From JAVRLB01 sp049965455 (GTDB taxonomy: Archaea; Thermoplasmatota; Thermoplasmata; Thermoplasmatales; ARK-15), in assembly GCA_049965455.1 (NCBI GenBank), contig JBMFWH010000006.1, positions 1-48,595 of the forward strand: DNA of 48,595 nucleotides. The letters are read 5' to 3'. The translations under genes and the position numbers were made by a program. The stretch's first letter is position 1, and every line of letters begins with the position of its first letter. The notes below the pieces were generated by a model. The model was not told the origin of the DNA and did no database searches. It was given only the letters and a program-made list of their open reading frames with translations. Below, piece after piece: positions 8,860 through 17,835 of the stretch.

Positions 8860-9966
8860 ATGTCCAAAAAGACGCCATTATATGATTTGCATGTGAAATA
8901 TGGTGGTAAGATTGTGGATTTTGCAGGATTCTTACTACCATTAGAGTTTAGTAGCATAATAGAAGAGCATAATGCTGTAAGAAATAATGTAGGCATGTTT
9001 GATGTATCTCATATGGGAGACATAATTATTAAAGGTGAAGATGCCACAGACTATTTAGAGTATATTTTGCCCTCTAAAGTATCGAATCTTAAAGATTTTA
9101 CTGCTCGTTATTCTTCCTATTTGAATAACTATGGTATCATGATCGATGATACTATCGTATCAAAGATAAATAGTGATACCTATCTTTTAGTACCAAATGC
9201 TGCAACAGAAGAACTTATTTATAAATGGCTCATAGAACATAAAAAGAAATACAATGTAAATATAATAGACAGAACCTTATCGTATGCTTGTATAGCCGTG
9301 CAGGGACCAAAAGCATCAGATCTAATATCTAGAATAACAGATTATAGTATAAAGAGCATGGAGATGTTTGACCTTGCATTCGTAAATATCAATGGAATAG
9401 AAACTAGAGGCGATGATTTTATTCCCTATAATCATGTATTGTTATCCAAGACCGGCTATACTGGAGAGGATGGATATGAGATCATAGTCCAGAATGAGTA
9501 TGCCGACGATATATGGGAGCTATTGATAAACTATGGAAAAGAGTATGGCTTGAAATTATGCGGATTAGGAGCGAGAGACACCTTAAGAATGGAAAAAGGT
9601 ATGCTATTATCAGGGCAGGATTTCCATAATGATCGCACTCCACTGGAAGGTGGTATCAGCTGGATTATAGATTACGACCATGAATTTATAGGTAAAGAAG
9701 CTCTATTAGAACAGAAAGATACAGATTATCATATATTCAGGGGATTCAAAATGCTTGAAAACGGAATACCACGACATGGATACAAAATTTATAAGGATAA
9801 TAAAGAAATAGGTATATTGACAAGCGGAACTATGTCACCGACGCTAAAGATAGGGATAGGTTTGGGATATGTACCAAAAAGCATAAAAGTCAATGATAAC
9901 GTGATGATAGATATCAGAGGCAGTAAGAAAAAAGCGATAGTAACAAAACCAAAAATGGTTCCATAG
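8860..9966 (+). CDS. gcvT: Glycine cleavage system T protein (aminomethyltransferase)
   Basis: 368 residues, the family's usual length. It transfers the methylene group from aminomethyl-lipoyl H protein to tetrahydrofolate or the archaeal equivalent, releasing ammonia. Recognisable motifs are the N-terminal TPLYDLHVKYGGKIVDFAGF, the FDVSHMGDI strand with the conserved Asp region, SKTGYTGEDGYEI, LGARDTLRMEKGM and the C-terminal TSGTMSPTL barrel. A strong Shine-Dalgarno (AGGTGAT) lies 4-5 nt before the ATG. The P subunits lie about 11 kb away and no H protein was seen. Confidence 0.95.
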   Translation: MSKKTPLYDLHVKYGGKIVDFAGFLLPLEFSSIIEEHNAVRNNVGMFDVSHMGDIIIKGEDATDYLEYILPSKVSNLKDFTARYSSYLNNYGIMIDDTIVSKINSDTYLLVPNAATEELIYKWLIEHKKKYNVNIIDRTLSYACIAVQGPKASDLISRITDYSIKSMEMFDLAFVNINGIETRGDDFIPYNHVLLSKTGYTGEDGYEIIVQNEYADDIWELLINYGKEYGLKLCGLGARDTLRMEKGMLLSGQDFHNDRTPLEGGISWIIDYDHEFIGKEALLEQKDTDYHIFRGFKMLENGIPRHGYKIYKDNKEIGILTSGTMSPTLKIGIGLGYVPKSIKVNDNVMIDIRGSKKKAIVTKPKMVP

Positions 9967-9983
9967 GAAATGGAGGGGGGATC

Positions 9984-10220
9984 TTGTTAATAGAATCTAT
10001 ATACAAAGGTCATGTATGCAGAATTGACACAGATAAGATAGTAAAGTTTTCAGAAAGGACGGTAGGTATTGGTATAAAACCATCTGAAGAGATATGGAGC
10101 GCAATCAAACAGACCAAGAGATTCACAATAAATAACATTAATTATAAGGTATCGCAAGAACTAGACATTGATGATGAAACATGGTTTATTTCAAGGACAG
10201 AACCGAGATCCCAAAAATAA
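9984..10220 (+). CDS. Small conserved-looking protein of unknown function
   Basis: 78 residues with a TTG start. The start is supported by a very strong purine-rich ribosome binding site, GGAGGGGGG at 9972-9980. It lies 17 nt after gcvT and is probably in the same transcript. It is soluble, mixed alpha/beta in character, and rich in Ile, Lys, Asp and Glu, with no cysteine motif or membrane segment. I do not recognise a family. Its last 35 nt overlap the 3' end of the convergent M50 protease gene. Confidence 0.6.
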   Translation: MLIESIYKGHVCRIDTDKIVKFSERTVGIGIKPSEEIWSAIKQTKRFTINNINYKVSQELDIDDETWFISRTEPRSQK

Positions 10221-10785
10221 ATTGAAGCACTAAAATCAGTGAAGCACCCATTAATATTATATAAAGAGGAAGGTTCCATTTATAAATTTTCGAACCATCC
10301 AAAGGTGGAATTGGCAATAGGTTAAAGAACCCAAGCCAGAAATTTATCACCGCTACAAATATCAAGAAATGCAGGAAACTCACCAGAGATACGAGAAGGA
10401 ACAGTATACCTACAAATATGTTGTATATTGGCCCAGCCGCCGAGATCTTTCCATTAGTGTCCTTATCCACATAGCCATATATGGTGGTTGCACCGGGAGC
10501 GGCAAATACTATGCCGAAAAGGCTTGTAAAAAATGCGATCAGTAATCCAGTATTCCATTTTATAAACTCTGCATAATAGTTGTAACGGAACGCTGTGGCC
10601 TTATGCATCATTTCATGCCCCACAAATCCAGTGACAACGGCAAGAAAGGATATCAGAAGATAAATCATGAATACGAAAGCATTTGCATTGTATATACCAT
10701 TAAACGCGAATTTAAATGCAATGGTCAGGACTAAAGTTGCGATTATTATATCCCTGACCTCTTTTTTTGTAAATATGATTTTCAT
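10186..10785 (-). CDS. M50-family (site-2-protease type) membrane metallopeptidase
   Basis: 199 residues, mostly transmembrane (about 5-6 segments). The zinc motif H57-E58-x2-H61 (HEMMH) lies at the end of a hydrophobic helix, and the third-ligand motif LLPIPPLDGSKI places Asp163 near the C-terminus, the S2P/RseP/SpoIVFB arrangement. No PDZ or CBS domain is present, so this is a minimal form. It probably cleaves membrane-embedded proteins within the bilayer; targets are unknown. A TATA-like stretch (TTATAATATAT on the minus strand) lies about 30 nt upstream, near 10811-10822. Confidence 0.88.
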   Translation of the reverse strand: MKIIFTKKEVRDIIIATLVLTIAFKFAFNGIYNANAFVFMIYLLISFLAVVTGFVGHEMMHKATAFRYNYYAEFIKWNTGLLIAFFTSLFGIVFAAPGATTIYGYVDKDTNGKISAAGPIYNIFVGILFLLVSLVSFLHFLIFVAVINFWLGFFNLLPIPPLDGSKIYKWNLPLYIILMGASLILVLQFIFGISVLSLK

Positions 10786-10860
10786 AGATATTTGACGAGA
10801 AACAGACTCAGATATATTATAATTTTGTTATGAGAAATTTAGTAAAAACCTTCATGAGGA

Positions 10861-13800
10861 TTATAGATACAGATCTCCCCTATCTGTTTTAACCTCTTTC
10901 TTTTCTTCCTTGATCTCCTTTTTATCCTCATCCTTAAATCTAGAGAGCGCAATCTGAACAGTTCTCGCTTTTAAAATGCCAATATCCAGGTTTTTCACAA
11001 TGTAAAATATGTTTTCTGGTGGCGAATCTAGCCTCACTTTTTTCAATAACGATTCGAGTTCCAGATCTTTTAAATCCGGCTCGATGTTTAATGAATAGCA
11101 CATGTAGATGTACGATTTCAAGAGCTTGGCTTCCTTGAGAGTAAACGAAGGATCAGTGCCCAATATCGATGAAAAAGTTATGTTATCAAGCTGTAAATTT
11201 TTATTTTTTTCGAGCATTTGTTTGATTATGGTATTAGAAATGGTTTCAAGCCTCTGTTTCAGGTCAGGGGCCATTGTCTCAAGATCTGCGTATTCTTCTT
11301 TTTTAATATTTTCAAATACCTCATCAAGAATGGCGAGCGGAATCTCGAATTTTTTAAAAGCGTCTTTCTTCTTAATTTGCTTTTTGTTCACATACTCGTA
11401 TAATAATATCTTTTTAGAATAATCGTCAATCTTTTTTGACTGAAGCACCTTTTCGATCTCGGTCTTGCCATCTAATGCTACAGAATAAGAAGGATCGGCC
11501 TTTAAAGCATTGTCAAACGCTCTTAAAGCATTCTCATCATCTCCACGCGCCCTCAAAATTTGGGCTTTAAAGTACCACGCAACCTTGTTTCCCGGGTCCA
11601 GGCCGATCAGTTTTTCATAATATACCAGCGCCTTGTCGGGATTACCCAGTTTCTCATATGCCTGCCCCATGTTCAATAACAGCTCCAGATTTTCGGCATT
11701 GATCATCTGTGCTCTTTCAAAGCTGCTCAGCGCATTTTTATAATCTCCATTTTTTAGGTAGATCTCTCCTTTTTCCAGCCAAGAATCAAAATTTTTAGGC
11801 TCTTTAGCTAAGGCGTAATCGAAACTTTTAAGGGCCTCATCAATTCTGCCCAACTTATCGAGAATCGATCCGCGCATATGCCACGCTTCTCCGCTCTGAT
11901 CATATTTTAATGCCATATCCACATCTGTCAGCGCGTTTTCATAAGAACCCTTGATATAATGGATCCGGGCATTCAAAAACCTCAGTTCATATGAGTCGCC
12001 AGAATCCTGTAATGATGCAGTAATTACAAGAGCATTGTCATACTGCCCCATATCAAACAATATTCTCGCTTTTTCTAGCAGGTATCTGCTGTTCTTTTCT
12101 ATGCCGATCGCTTTATTGATCATGTTCAGGCTCTGTTCCATATTGCTCTGTTTATGATAGATCTTGGAAAATCTAAAATATATTTCTGAATCTTCTCCAA
12201 AATTCAAGGCCTCAGTAAATGCAGGTAATGCATCTTCAAATCTGGACATTGCCTCATACACTACACCAAGATAAAAATAAGCTTTCTGGCTTTTTTCTAA
12301 ACTTATCGCATTTTTCAAGCTCAAAACAGCATCATCAAAGTTCTTAACAGACATCTGCGAAAATCCAAGATTGATCCAGTAATCTGCATTTTTATTATCT
12401 ATGCTTATTAATTTTTTGCACACATCCACAGATTCTTTAAACCGCCCCAATTTTATATATAATGAGTTTAATTCTTCATATAATATAAAATTATTACCTA
12501 GAATCTCCAGACCGTTTTTATATGTATTTATTGCGGTCTCGTATTTTTTCATATTAATTTGCGCGCTTGCAAGATCTCTATAACTCTGTATGTCTTTTGG
12601 ATCTATTTTCAATATCTCTTTGCATTGTTCGATTATACAGTTAAAATCCCCTTTTTTCTTGCATATTTCTCTTTTCAGTTCAAAGAAGCTTTTGTTGAGC
12701 TCAAACTTTAAAGCATTGTTTACAGCGATGAGAGAATCATCATATTTTTCCAACAAAAATAGAGCTTTTGCTTTGCTGTACATTGCAGCAGTATTCGTCT
12801 GATCAAGTTTTAGCACCTTGTCAAATTCTTCCAGAGAGTCGTTGTACCTTTTGAGCATTATTAACGCATTGCCCTTGTTCAATATTGCAGGTATGTTATT
12901 CTCTTTAGAGCGCTCAGCCTTTTCGAAAGATACCAACGCCTCTTCATATCTCTCAAGCTTTAACAACAATGATCCTTTGTTAAACCACGCTGGTTCATCG
13001 TTCCAGTCTATTTCTAAAATCCTGTTGTATACCCCGATTGCACCTTCTGGGTTGTTTAAAAGCTCTAAGTTGCGCGCTTTGTTAAAAAGATATTTTTTAT
13101 TGTCTTTGTTGATAGAAATCGCAGAATTGAAACTTTCAAGAGCTTTATCATACTCTTTTTTAGACTGGTAGATCAAACCCAATAAATTATAAGCTTCCGG
13201 ATCTTTATCGTGCTCCAGAACAATTCTGAAAACATTTTCTGCCTCTGCATTGTTCTTAATATTGTAATATGCAAATCCCAGGTCTTTCATAGCCTCATAG
13301 TTTCCAGAATCTAAATTTAAGATGTTTTTGCAGCTCTCTATGATTTTGTCATTGTTATTTAACATTTTGGAAACTTCTTTTCTTTTTGTCCATAGCCTAA
13401 TATTTTTTTGGTCAATGCTCAATGACGAATTTAAAGCCTCTAATGCATTCATATAATTTTTAGTTTTGATGTAAACATCCGCTTTTTCCTCCCATAATGC
13501 TGCATTTTGCGGGGATAATTGGATAAGGGTATTCAGAATGGAAAGAGTGTCCTCATACTTATCCATGTTTTTCAGGATCTCTTTTTTAAGGATCAGAGCG
13601 TTAAAATTGTTATATGAAAGTTTTAATGCCTCGTTAATGTAAAGCAGCGCATTTGCCCAATCTTTCTTGTTAAAATATGCATAGGAAAGATCATAAAACA
13701 GGTCTACAGACTTAACCCCCAGCTTCATCAATGTTTGGAGAACATCAATCATTTCCTCATACTTTTTCAATGTTTTCAGTACATTGTTCTTTGCAATCAA

Positions 13801-14745
13801 GGCCTCTTTATAATTATGATCCAACTCTATAGCTTTGTCTAAAGAACGCAGTGCCTCGTCATACTGTTTTAGATTGATATAAGAATCTCCTTTCAGGTAC
13901 CATGTCAATGCCTTGAACGGATCAAGCATTATTGCCTCTGTAAAATTCTCAATCGCGTTTTTTGGGTTGTCCAGTTTTTTGTAAATCAGTCCAATGTTAA
14001 GCCATGTTTCAGGATTGTTTTTGTTTATTTTCAATGAGTTCTGAAATGCCGTTAAAGCGTTTTGAAAATCGTTTAATTTATATCTGCACATACCAGTATA
14101 AAACCATGCCTCACTGTTTTCGCTGTTGATCTCTGTTACCTTCTGCAATGAAATTAAAGATTCTTTGTATAATTCTTTGCCATAATACATTTTCGCTTTT
14201 TTCATGTAAAGCTTGTCATCATATGGCCTATACTTTAAAATGCGATCATAAAATATGAACTCATCGGGATAATATGAGATAAGAAGCTCAAGCACAGATA
14301 TAAAATGATCAATTTCCCCCATTTTTTCATAAATAAAAGCTTTAGTTTCAAGCACTGCCCGGTCCTTTGGCGCAATGGTTTCAGTCTTAGAGATAACGGT
14401 AAGAGCATCCAAGAACCTGTTTGATTCCGCTAAGATCAAAGCCATGCCAATTCTTGCATTTATGTTTTTTTCATCAAATTCCACCGAAAATTGGTAAGTT
14501 TCAAGAGCTTTATTTTTATCTAGAGGATTCAAAAACCCGGCAATCTTAGATAAAGTTATTGAAAAATCCTTTTTATTGTTCACAATATCTTCTTTCTGCG
14601 CCTTGATATCTGTTAAAATGTCGTTAATGGTGGTGACGGCATTTACATTATCCCCTCTGATTCTGAACTTTTCAGCCTTCTCCAGAGCTTTTTCGGTTTT
14701 ATTAAGCAATCTGAGCTCTTTGTTAAAAATAGAGTCTAGTACCAT
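10861..14745 (-). CDS. Giant tetratricopeptide-repeat protein
   Basis: 1294 residues. From about residue 30 to 1100 it consists of some thirty 34-residue TPR units, recognisable by recurring W/Y-x2-G/L-Y and A-x3-F/Y-x3-A-I-x-L-x-P/D patterns (for example AWFYTGMCRYKLNDFQNAL and LEKGEIYLKNGDYKNAL). The last 190 or so residues are helical, charged and not TPR, ending in a Lys/Glu-rich tail. No signal peptide or membrane segment is present, so it is presumably a cytoplasmic superhelical scaffold. Its gene is monocistronic, divergent from the exporter operon at 14.8 kb. Partners are unknown. Confidence 0.88.
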   Translation of the reverse strand: MVLDSIFNKELRLLNKTEKALEKAEKFRIRGDNVNAVTTINDILTDIKAQKEDIVNNKKDFSITLSKIAGFLNPLDKNKALETYQFSVEFDEKNINARIGMALILAESNRFLDALTVISKTETIAPKDRAVLETKAFIYEKMGEIDHFISVLELLISYYPDEFIFYDRILKYRPYDDKLYMKKAKMYYGKELYKESLISLQKVTEINSENSEAWFYTGMCRYKLNDFQNALTAFQNSLKINKNNPETWLNIGLIYKKLDNPKNAIENFTEAIMLDPFKALTWYLKGDSYINLKQYDEALRSLDKAIELDHNYKEALIAKNNVLKTLKKYEEMIDVLQTLMKLGVKSVDLFYDLSYAYFNKKDWANALLYINEALKLSYNNFNALILKKEILKNMDKYEDTLSILNTLIQLSPQNAALWEEKADVYIKTKNYMNALEALNSSLSIDQKNIRLWTKRKEVSKMLNNNDKIIESCKNILNLDSGNYEAMKDLGFAYYNIKNNAEAENVFRIVLEHDKDPEAYNLLGLIYQSKKEYDKALESFNSAISINKDNKKYLFNKARNLELLNNPEGAIGVYNRILEIDWNDEPAWFNKGSLLLKLERYEEALVSFEKAERSKENNIPAILNKGNALIMLKRYNDSLEEFDKVLKLDQTNTAAMYSKAKALFLLEKYDDSLIAVNNALKFELNKSFFELKREICKKKGDFNCIIEQCKEILKIDPKDIQSYRDLASAQINMKKYETAINTYKNGLEILGNNFILYEELNSLYIKLGRFKESVDVCKKLISIDNKNADYWINLGFSQMSVKNFDDAVLSLKNAISLEKSQKAYFYLGVVYEAMSRFEDALPAFTEALNFGEDSEIYFRFSKIYHKQSNMEQSLNMINKAIGIEKNSRYLLEKARILFDMGQYDNALVITASLQDSGDSYELRFLNARIHYIKGSYENALTDVDMALKYDQSGEAWHMRGSILDKLGRIDEALKSFDYALAKEPKNFDSWLEKGEIYLKNGDYKNALSSFERAQMINAENLELLLNMGQAYEKLGNPDKALVYYEKLIGLDPGNKVAWYFKAQILRARGDDENALRAFDNALKADPSYSVALDGKTEIEKVLQSKKIDDYSKKILLYEYVNKKQIKKKDAFKKFEIPLAILDEVFENIKKEEYADLETMAPDLKQRLETISNTIIKQMLEKNKNLQLDNITFSSILGTDPSFTLKEAKLLKSYIYMCYSLNIEPDLKDLELESLLKKVRLDSPPENIFYIVKNLDIGILKARTVQIALSRFKDEDKKEIKEEKKEVKTDRGDLYL

Positions 14746-14813
14746 AAGCTATACCTTTGTAGAAGCTATATTATATTAAGATATAAAATTTATCTAAGGA
14801 AAATTAATATATT

Positions 14814-14825
14814 TGATATATATCA
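14814..14825. promoter_or_regulatory. 12-bp palindrome, candidate operator
   Basis: TGATATATATCA is a perfect palindrome between the probable TATA (TTAATATATT, 14804-14813) and the first gene of the GntR-regulated operon. Its position would suit autoregulation by the GntR protein, but AT-rich palindromes also arise by chance. Confidence 0.3.
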
Positions 14826-14847
14826 TGTATATCAGAGGTAATAGAAT

Positions 14848-15354
14848 ATGAGAAAAAAGATATTGATCGTCGGAATAGTTCTGTTGATAGTTGGCATAGT
14901 AATTTATGGCGCATCGGCAATGGCTACAGCGAATGAAACGACTAATAGCCATGTGTGGGTGGCGTATAATAATGGGGAATACATTTCAAAACCTTTGAAT
15001 TTTACCGGCCAGAATGTGTTGACATACTTTTACTCTGCTTCAGAATCAGGCGTGATACCGGCCAGCGATCTATCCACTGTGAACAGCAACAATTTGGGAT
15101 CATTGGCGATTTCTCCCAACAGCACTGTAAGCTCGGAAAAGGTGTATGATTTGAGTTCTGGAACTTATTATATTGTGATATTTTCAAACCACCCCCCATC
15201 AGCGAATTATATATATCTCAAGATAAGCAACATTTTATTGACTGCAATCCTGACCCTTGTAGGAGTAATAGTATTCATCGCTGGAATAATAATAGCGATA
15301 ATAGGCGCAGTACTTAAGAAAAAGAACAGGGAATTAGATGTACATAACAATTAA
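14848..15354 (+). CDS. Double-anchored exported protein, GOLD-like architecture
   Basis: 168 residues. A hydrophobic N-terminal helix (about 5-25) and a C-terminal helix (about 127-155) flank an external Ser/Thr/Asn-rich beta domain of about 100 residues. The pattern near YDLSSGTYYIVIFSN, followed directly by a transmembrane helix and a short basic KKKNRE tail, resembles emp24/GOLD-type domains; that likeness is a judgement by eye. A GAGGT ribosome binding site precedes the ATG. Its 3' end overlaps the GntR gene by 17 nt, so it is the first gene of the exporter operon and may be its external sensor or substrate-binding part. Confidence 0.65.
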   Translation: MRKKILIVGIVLLIVGIVIYGASAMATANETTNSHVWVAYNNGEYISKPLNFTGQNVLTYFYSASESGVIPASDLSTVNSNNLGSLAISPNSTVSSEKVYDLSSGTYYIVIFSNHPPSANYIYLKISNILLTAILTLVGVIVFIAGIIIAIIGAVLKKKNRELDVHNN

Positions 15355-15724
15355 CATAAAAAGTGAGAAGCCGATATACCAGCAAATTTATGATAGTATC
15401 ATAGCAGGCATTGTTTCCGGAGAACTGAGAGAAGGTACTATCTTACCTTCTGCAAGGCAACTGAGCGCAAGTCTTGGGGTCAATTTTCATACGGTTAACA
15501 AAGCATACAATCTACTTAAAAACGACGGGTTTTTGATACTGGACAGAAAAAAAGAGTTTGCAGTACAGAAGAAGACTGGCGAGAATACGGATTTTGTTAA
15601 CAGATGGAAAGAGGAAGAAAAGAAGCTGATAAATGAGGCTCTCGCTAATGGGCTGTCTGATAATGAAATTATTACATTTTTTAAAAGCATTCTAAGTGCT
15701 GACAAAAAAGGTGAAAATAAATGA
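15338..15724 (+). CDS. GntR-family regulator, YtrA type
   Basis: 128 residues. The N-terminal GntR winged helix covers about 8-75 (PIYQQIYDSIIAGIVSGELREG, LPSARQLSASLGVNFHTVNKAYNLL). The short helical C-terminus is too small for a ligand-binding FadR/HutC domain, which defines the YtrA subfamily. Such regulators usually repress a linked ABC exporter operon. Here it overlaps the preceding gene by 17 nt and the DUF1648 gene by 4 nt. A palindrome at 14814-14825 is a candidate site. Confidence 0.9.
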   Translation: MYITINIKSEKPIYQQIYDSIIAGIVSGELREGTILPSARQLSASLGVNFHTVNKAYNLLKNDGFLILDRKKEFAVQKKTGENTDFVNRWKEEEKKLINEALANGLSDNEIITFFKSILSADKKGENK

Positions 15725-16812
15725 GTTACATGCTATTTATCCCAATATTTTTTTTAATTATCTTTATCGAAATTATATATTTTTTAATGCCTGATCTTAT
15801 CCCAAAAAATTTGCAGTTTGGAGTCAGGATACCGCCAGCATATTATGGAGAGAAGATAATTGCAAAATATAGGAAATGGTATAGGATAGACACTTTAATT
15901 ATCACGGTTTTCGTACTTGTATTGCTCTATTACTCTAATATTATTAGTTTCCAATATTTAATATTATTGTCTATTCTATTGCTGTATCTGAATTATTATA
16001 TCTTTCACAGGCTGCTGCTGAACATAAAAGTTAAAAATAATTGGTATGCTAGCCAGAATGAAGGAGCAGTTGCAAAAATAGATGTGAAGCCACAAAAAAT
16101 GAACTTTAACATGTTATTATGGTCTGTTCCGAACATAATTTTGATTTTGGTATCTATAGTTATCCTGGTATATGTGTATCCTTCCTTGCCTGCGATTATA
16201 GCAACACATTTCAATGCTAATGGCGTTGCCAACGGATGGGAAACTAAATCTCCTCTAAACGTCTCCGCAATTATTTTTGTAATGATCGGCATAACAATTA
16301 TGTTTTATCTTATCTCTATTCTGATATTCAGGAGCAGGGAGGAACTAGACCCCCAAAAACCAAATCTGAGCTTTATGCAGGAGCATAAATTCAAGGTCCT
16401 TATGTCAGAGAGTAGTATGGTGATGGGATGGTGCGTAAACCTATCTATGCTATTAGCAAATTTGCAGATCTGGAATATCATTGAAAGTTCTTCTAGCACT
16501 ATCCTTATTATTACCGCCCCCATATTTGCAGGATTGATTGTGACACTATCCGTATCAGTATATGCGGGTTCTCACGGCTCAAGGTTGAAGTTCAATATAT
16601 CAGAAAAAGAAAGAGATATCTTAATGAAGGATGATGACAAATACTGGATTGCAGGAGCTATATATTTCAACAGGGATGACAAATCTTTGATTGTACAGAA
16701 AAGGTTCGGAATAGGATGGACTTTCAACTTTGCAAATATTTTTGTCTGGATAATATTTGCGGGAATAGTATTGGCGGTATTGATTCCAATTTTAATAGAG
16801 GTATTTAAATGA
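15721..16812 (+). CDS. DUF1648/DUF5808-type polytopic membrane protein
   Basis: 363 residues with about 8-9 hydrophobic segments. A central DUF1648-like motif (YPSLPAIIATHFNANGVANGW near residues 144-166) is the signature shared with SdpI-type immunity proteins. The C-terminal stretch DKYWIAGAIYFNRDDKSLIVQKRFGIGWTF fits the DUF5808 pattern seen in similar proteins. It starts within the GntR stop codon (ATGA). Related genes next to YtrA regulators and ABC exporters in Gram-positive bacteria are linked to envelope stress or peptide resistance; that role is inferred here. Confidence 0.8.
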   Translation: MSYMLFIPIFFLIIFIEIIYFLMPDLIPKNLQFGVRIPPAYYGEKIIAKYRKWYRIDTLIITVFVLVLLYYSNIISFQYLILLSILLLYLNYYIFHRLLLNIKVKNNWYASQNEGAVAKIDVKPQKMNFNMLLWSVPNIILILVSIVILVYVYPSLPAIIATHFNANGVANGWETKSPLNVSAIIFVMIGITIMFYLISILIFRSREELDPQKPNLSFMQEHKFKVLMSESSMVMGWCVNLSMLLANLQIWNIIESSSSTILIITAPIFAGLIVTLSVSVYAGSHGSRLKFNISEKERDILMKDDDKYWIAGAIYFNRDDKSLIVQKRFGIGWTFNFANIFVWIIFAGIVLAVLIPILIEVFK

Positions 16813-16821
16813 AAACAAGTA

Positions 16822-16881
16822 TAATATTTAAATAGAAGATGATATTGAGAGAAAAATAAATAATTAATATATATAATAAAA
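16822..16881 (+). promoter_or_regulatory. Possible internal promoter before the ABC genes
   Basis: The 81-nt spacer between the DUF1648 gene and the ATPase gene contains ATAATATTTAAATAG (16824-16838) and TTAATATATATAATAAAA (16862-16879), followed by a GAGGT ribosome site. This could start a separate transcript for the exporter. Confidence 0.35.
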
Positions 16882-16893
16882 GAGGTAAAAATC

Positions 16894-17835
16894 ATGGTAG
16901 AGCTAGTGATAAAGACTACAAATCTCAAAAAAAGCTATAAAAAAGGTACTTTTGCAGTGGACGGCTTAAACCTAGAAATATCGAGCAGGAACATAACGGG
17001 GTTTCTGGGGCCAAACGGCGCGGGCAAAAGCACGACCATAAAAATGCTGCTTGGTTTACTGGAACCTACGGCAGGTACGATAGAGATATTTGGCAAGAAA
17101 ATGACTACGGACTCGCCAAGGATAAGGAAAGATATCGGGTTTATGCCTGAATTGCCGAAGTTTCCAAAGTATCTGTCAGGATTGGAACTCTTGGAAATAT
17201 ACGGAGAAATGGCTCAGATACCCAAAGATGAGTTAAGAAAACAGGCTAAAGAGCTTCTAGAAGAAGTAGGATTACAAAACGACATGAATAAAAAAATAGG
17301 GGGATACAGTAAAGGTATGCAGCAGAGACTTGGTTTTGCAGTTGCGTTTTTAGGCACTCCAAAACTGGTGATAATGGACGAGCCGACAGTAGGATTAGAT
17401 CCTGTTGGGATGGTAGACATAAAACAGCTGCTTAAACAGAAAGCAAAGAGCGGCATAACCATATTCCTGTCATCGCATCTGTTGAAAGAGGCAGAAGAAG
17501 TTTGTGATGAGGTAATAGTTATAAATCATGGAAAACTGGTAACGTCCGGCACAGTATCAGAGGTTATTTCGTCAGCGTCTAAGAAAAATATATTAGAAAT
17601 AGAAGTGGATAAATTAAACAATATCTCTGGGGCATTAAAACAATATTCTTTCATAAAAAACATTAAAATTGATGGAAACAGGATATTATTGGAATTGAGC
17701 ACAGGTGAGGATGTGAGATCCCAAATATCCAGGGCCATTACAGGAACAGGAGCAGTGATATTGAGAATGGATTATATCACTGAGTCATTAGAAAGTGCTT
17801 TTATAGAGCTATTGAAAAACGGGGGGAATAACTGA
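16894..17835 (+). CDS. ABC exporter ATP-binding protein
   Basis: 313 residues. Walker A is GPNGAGKST near 38-46, the ABC signature reads YSKGMQQRL, Walker B is LVIMDEP and the switch His sits in SSHLL. The C-terminal 90 residues are the accessory domain seen in CcmA/NatA-type exporters. It pairs with the permease gene, whose start codon shares its last stop base. It energises transport across the cytoplasmic membrane; the substrate is unknown. Confidence 0.93.
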   Translation: MVELVIKTTNLKKSYKKGTFAVDGLNLEISSRNITGFLGPNGAGKSTTIKMLLGLLEPTAGTIEIFGKKMTTDSPRIRKDIGFMPELPKFPKYLSGLELLEIYGEMAQIPKDELRKQAKELLEEVGLQNDMNKKIGGYSKGMQQRLGFAVAFLGTPKLVIMDEPTVGLDPVGMVDIKQLLKQKAKSGITIFLSSHLLKEAEEVCDEVIVINHGKLVTSGTVSEVISSASKKNILEIEVDKLNNISGALKQYSFIKNIKIDGNRILLELSTGEDVRSQISRAITGTGAVILRMDYITESLESAFIELLKNGGNN

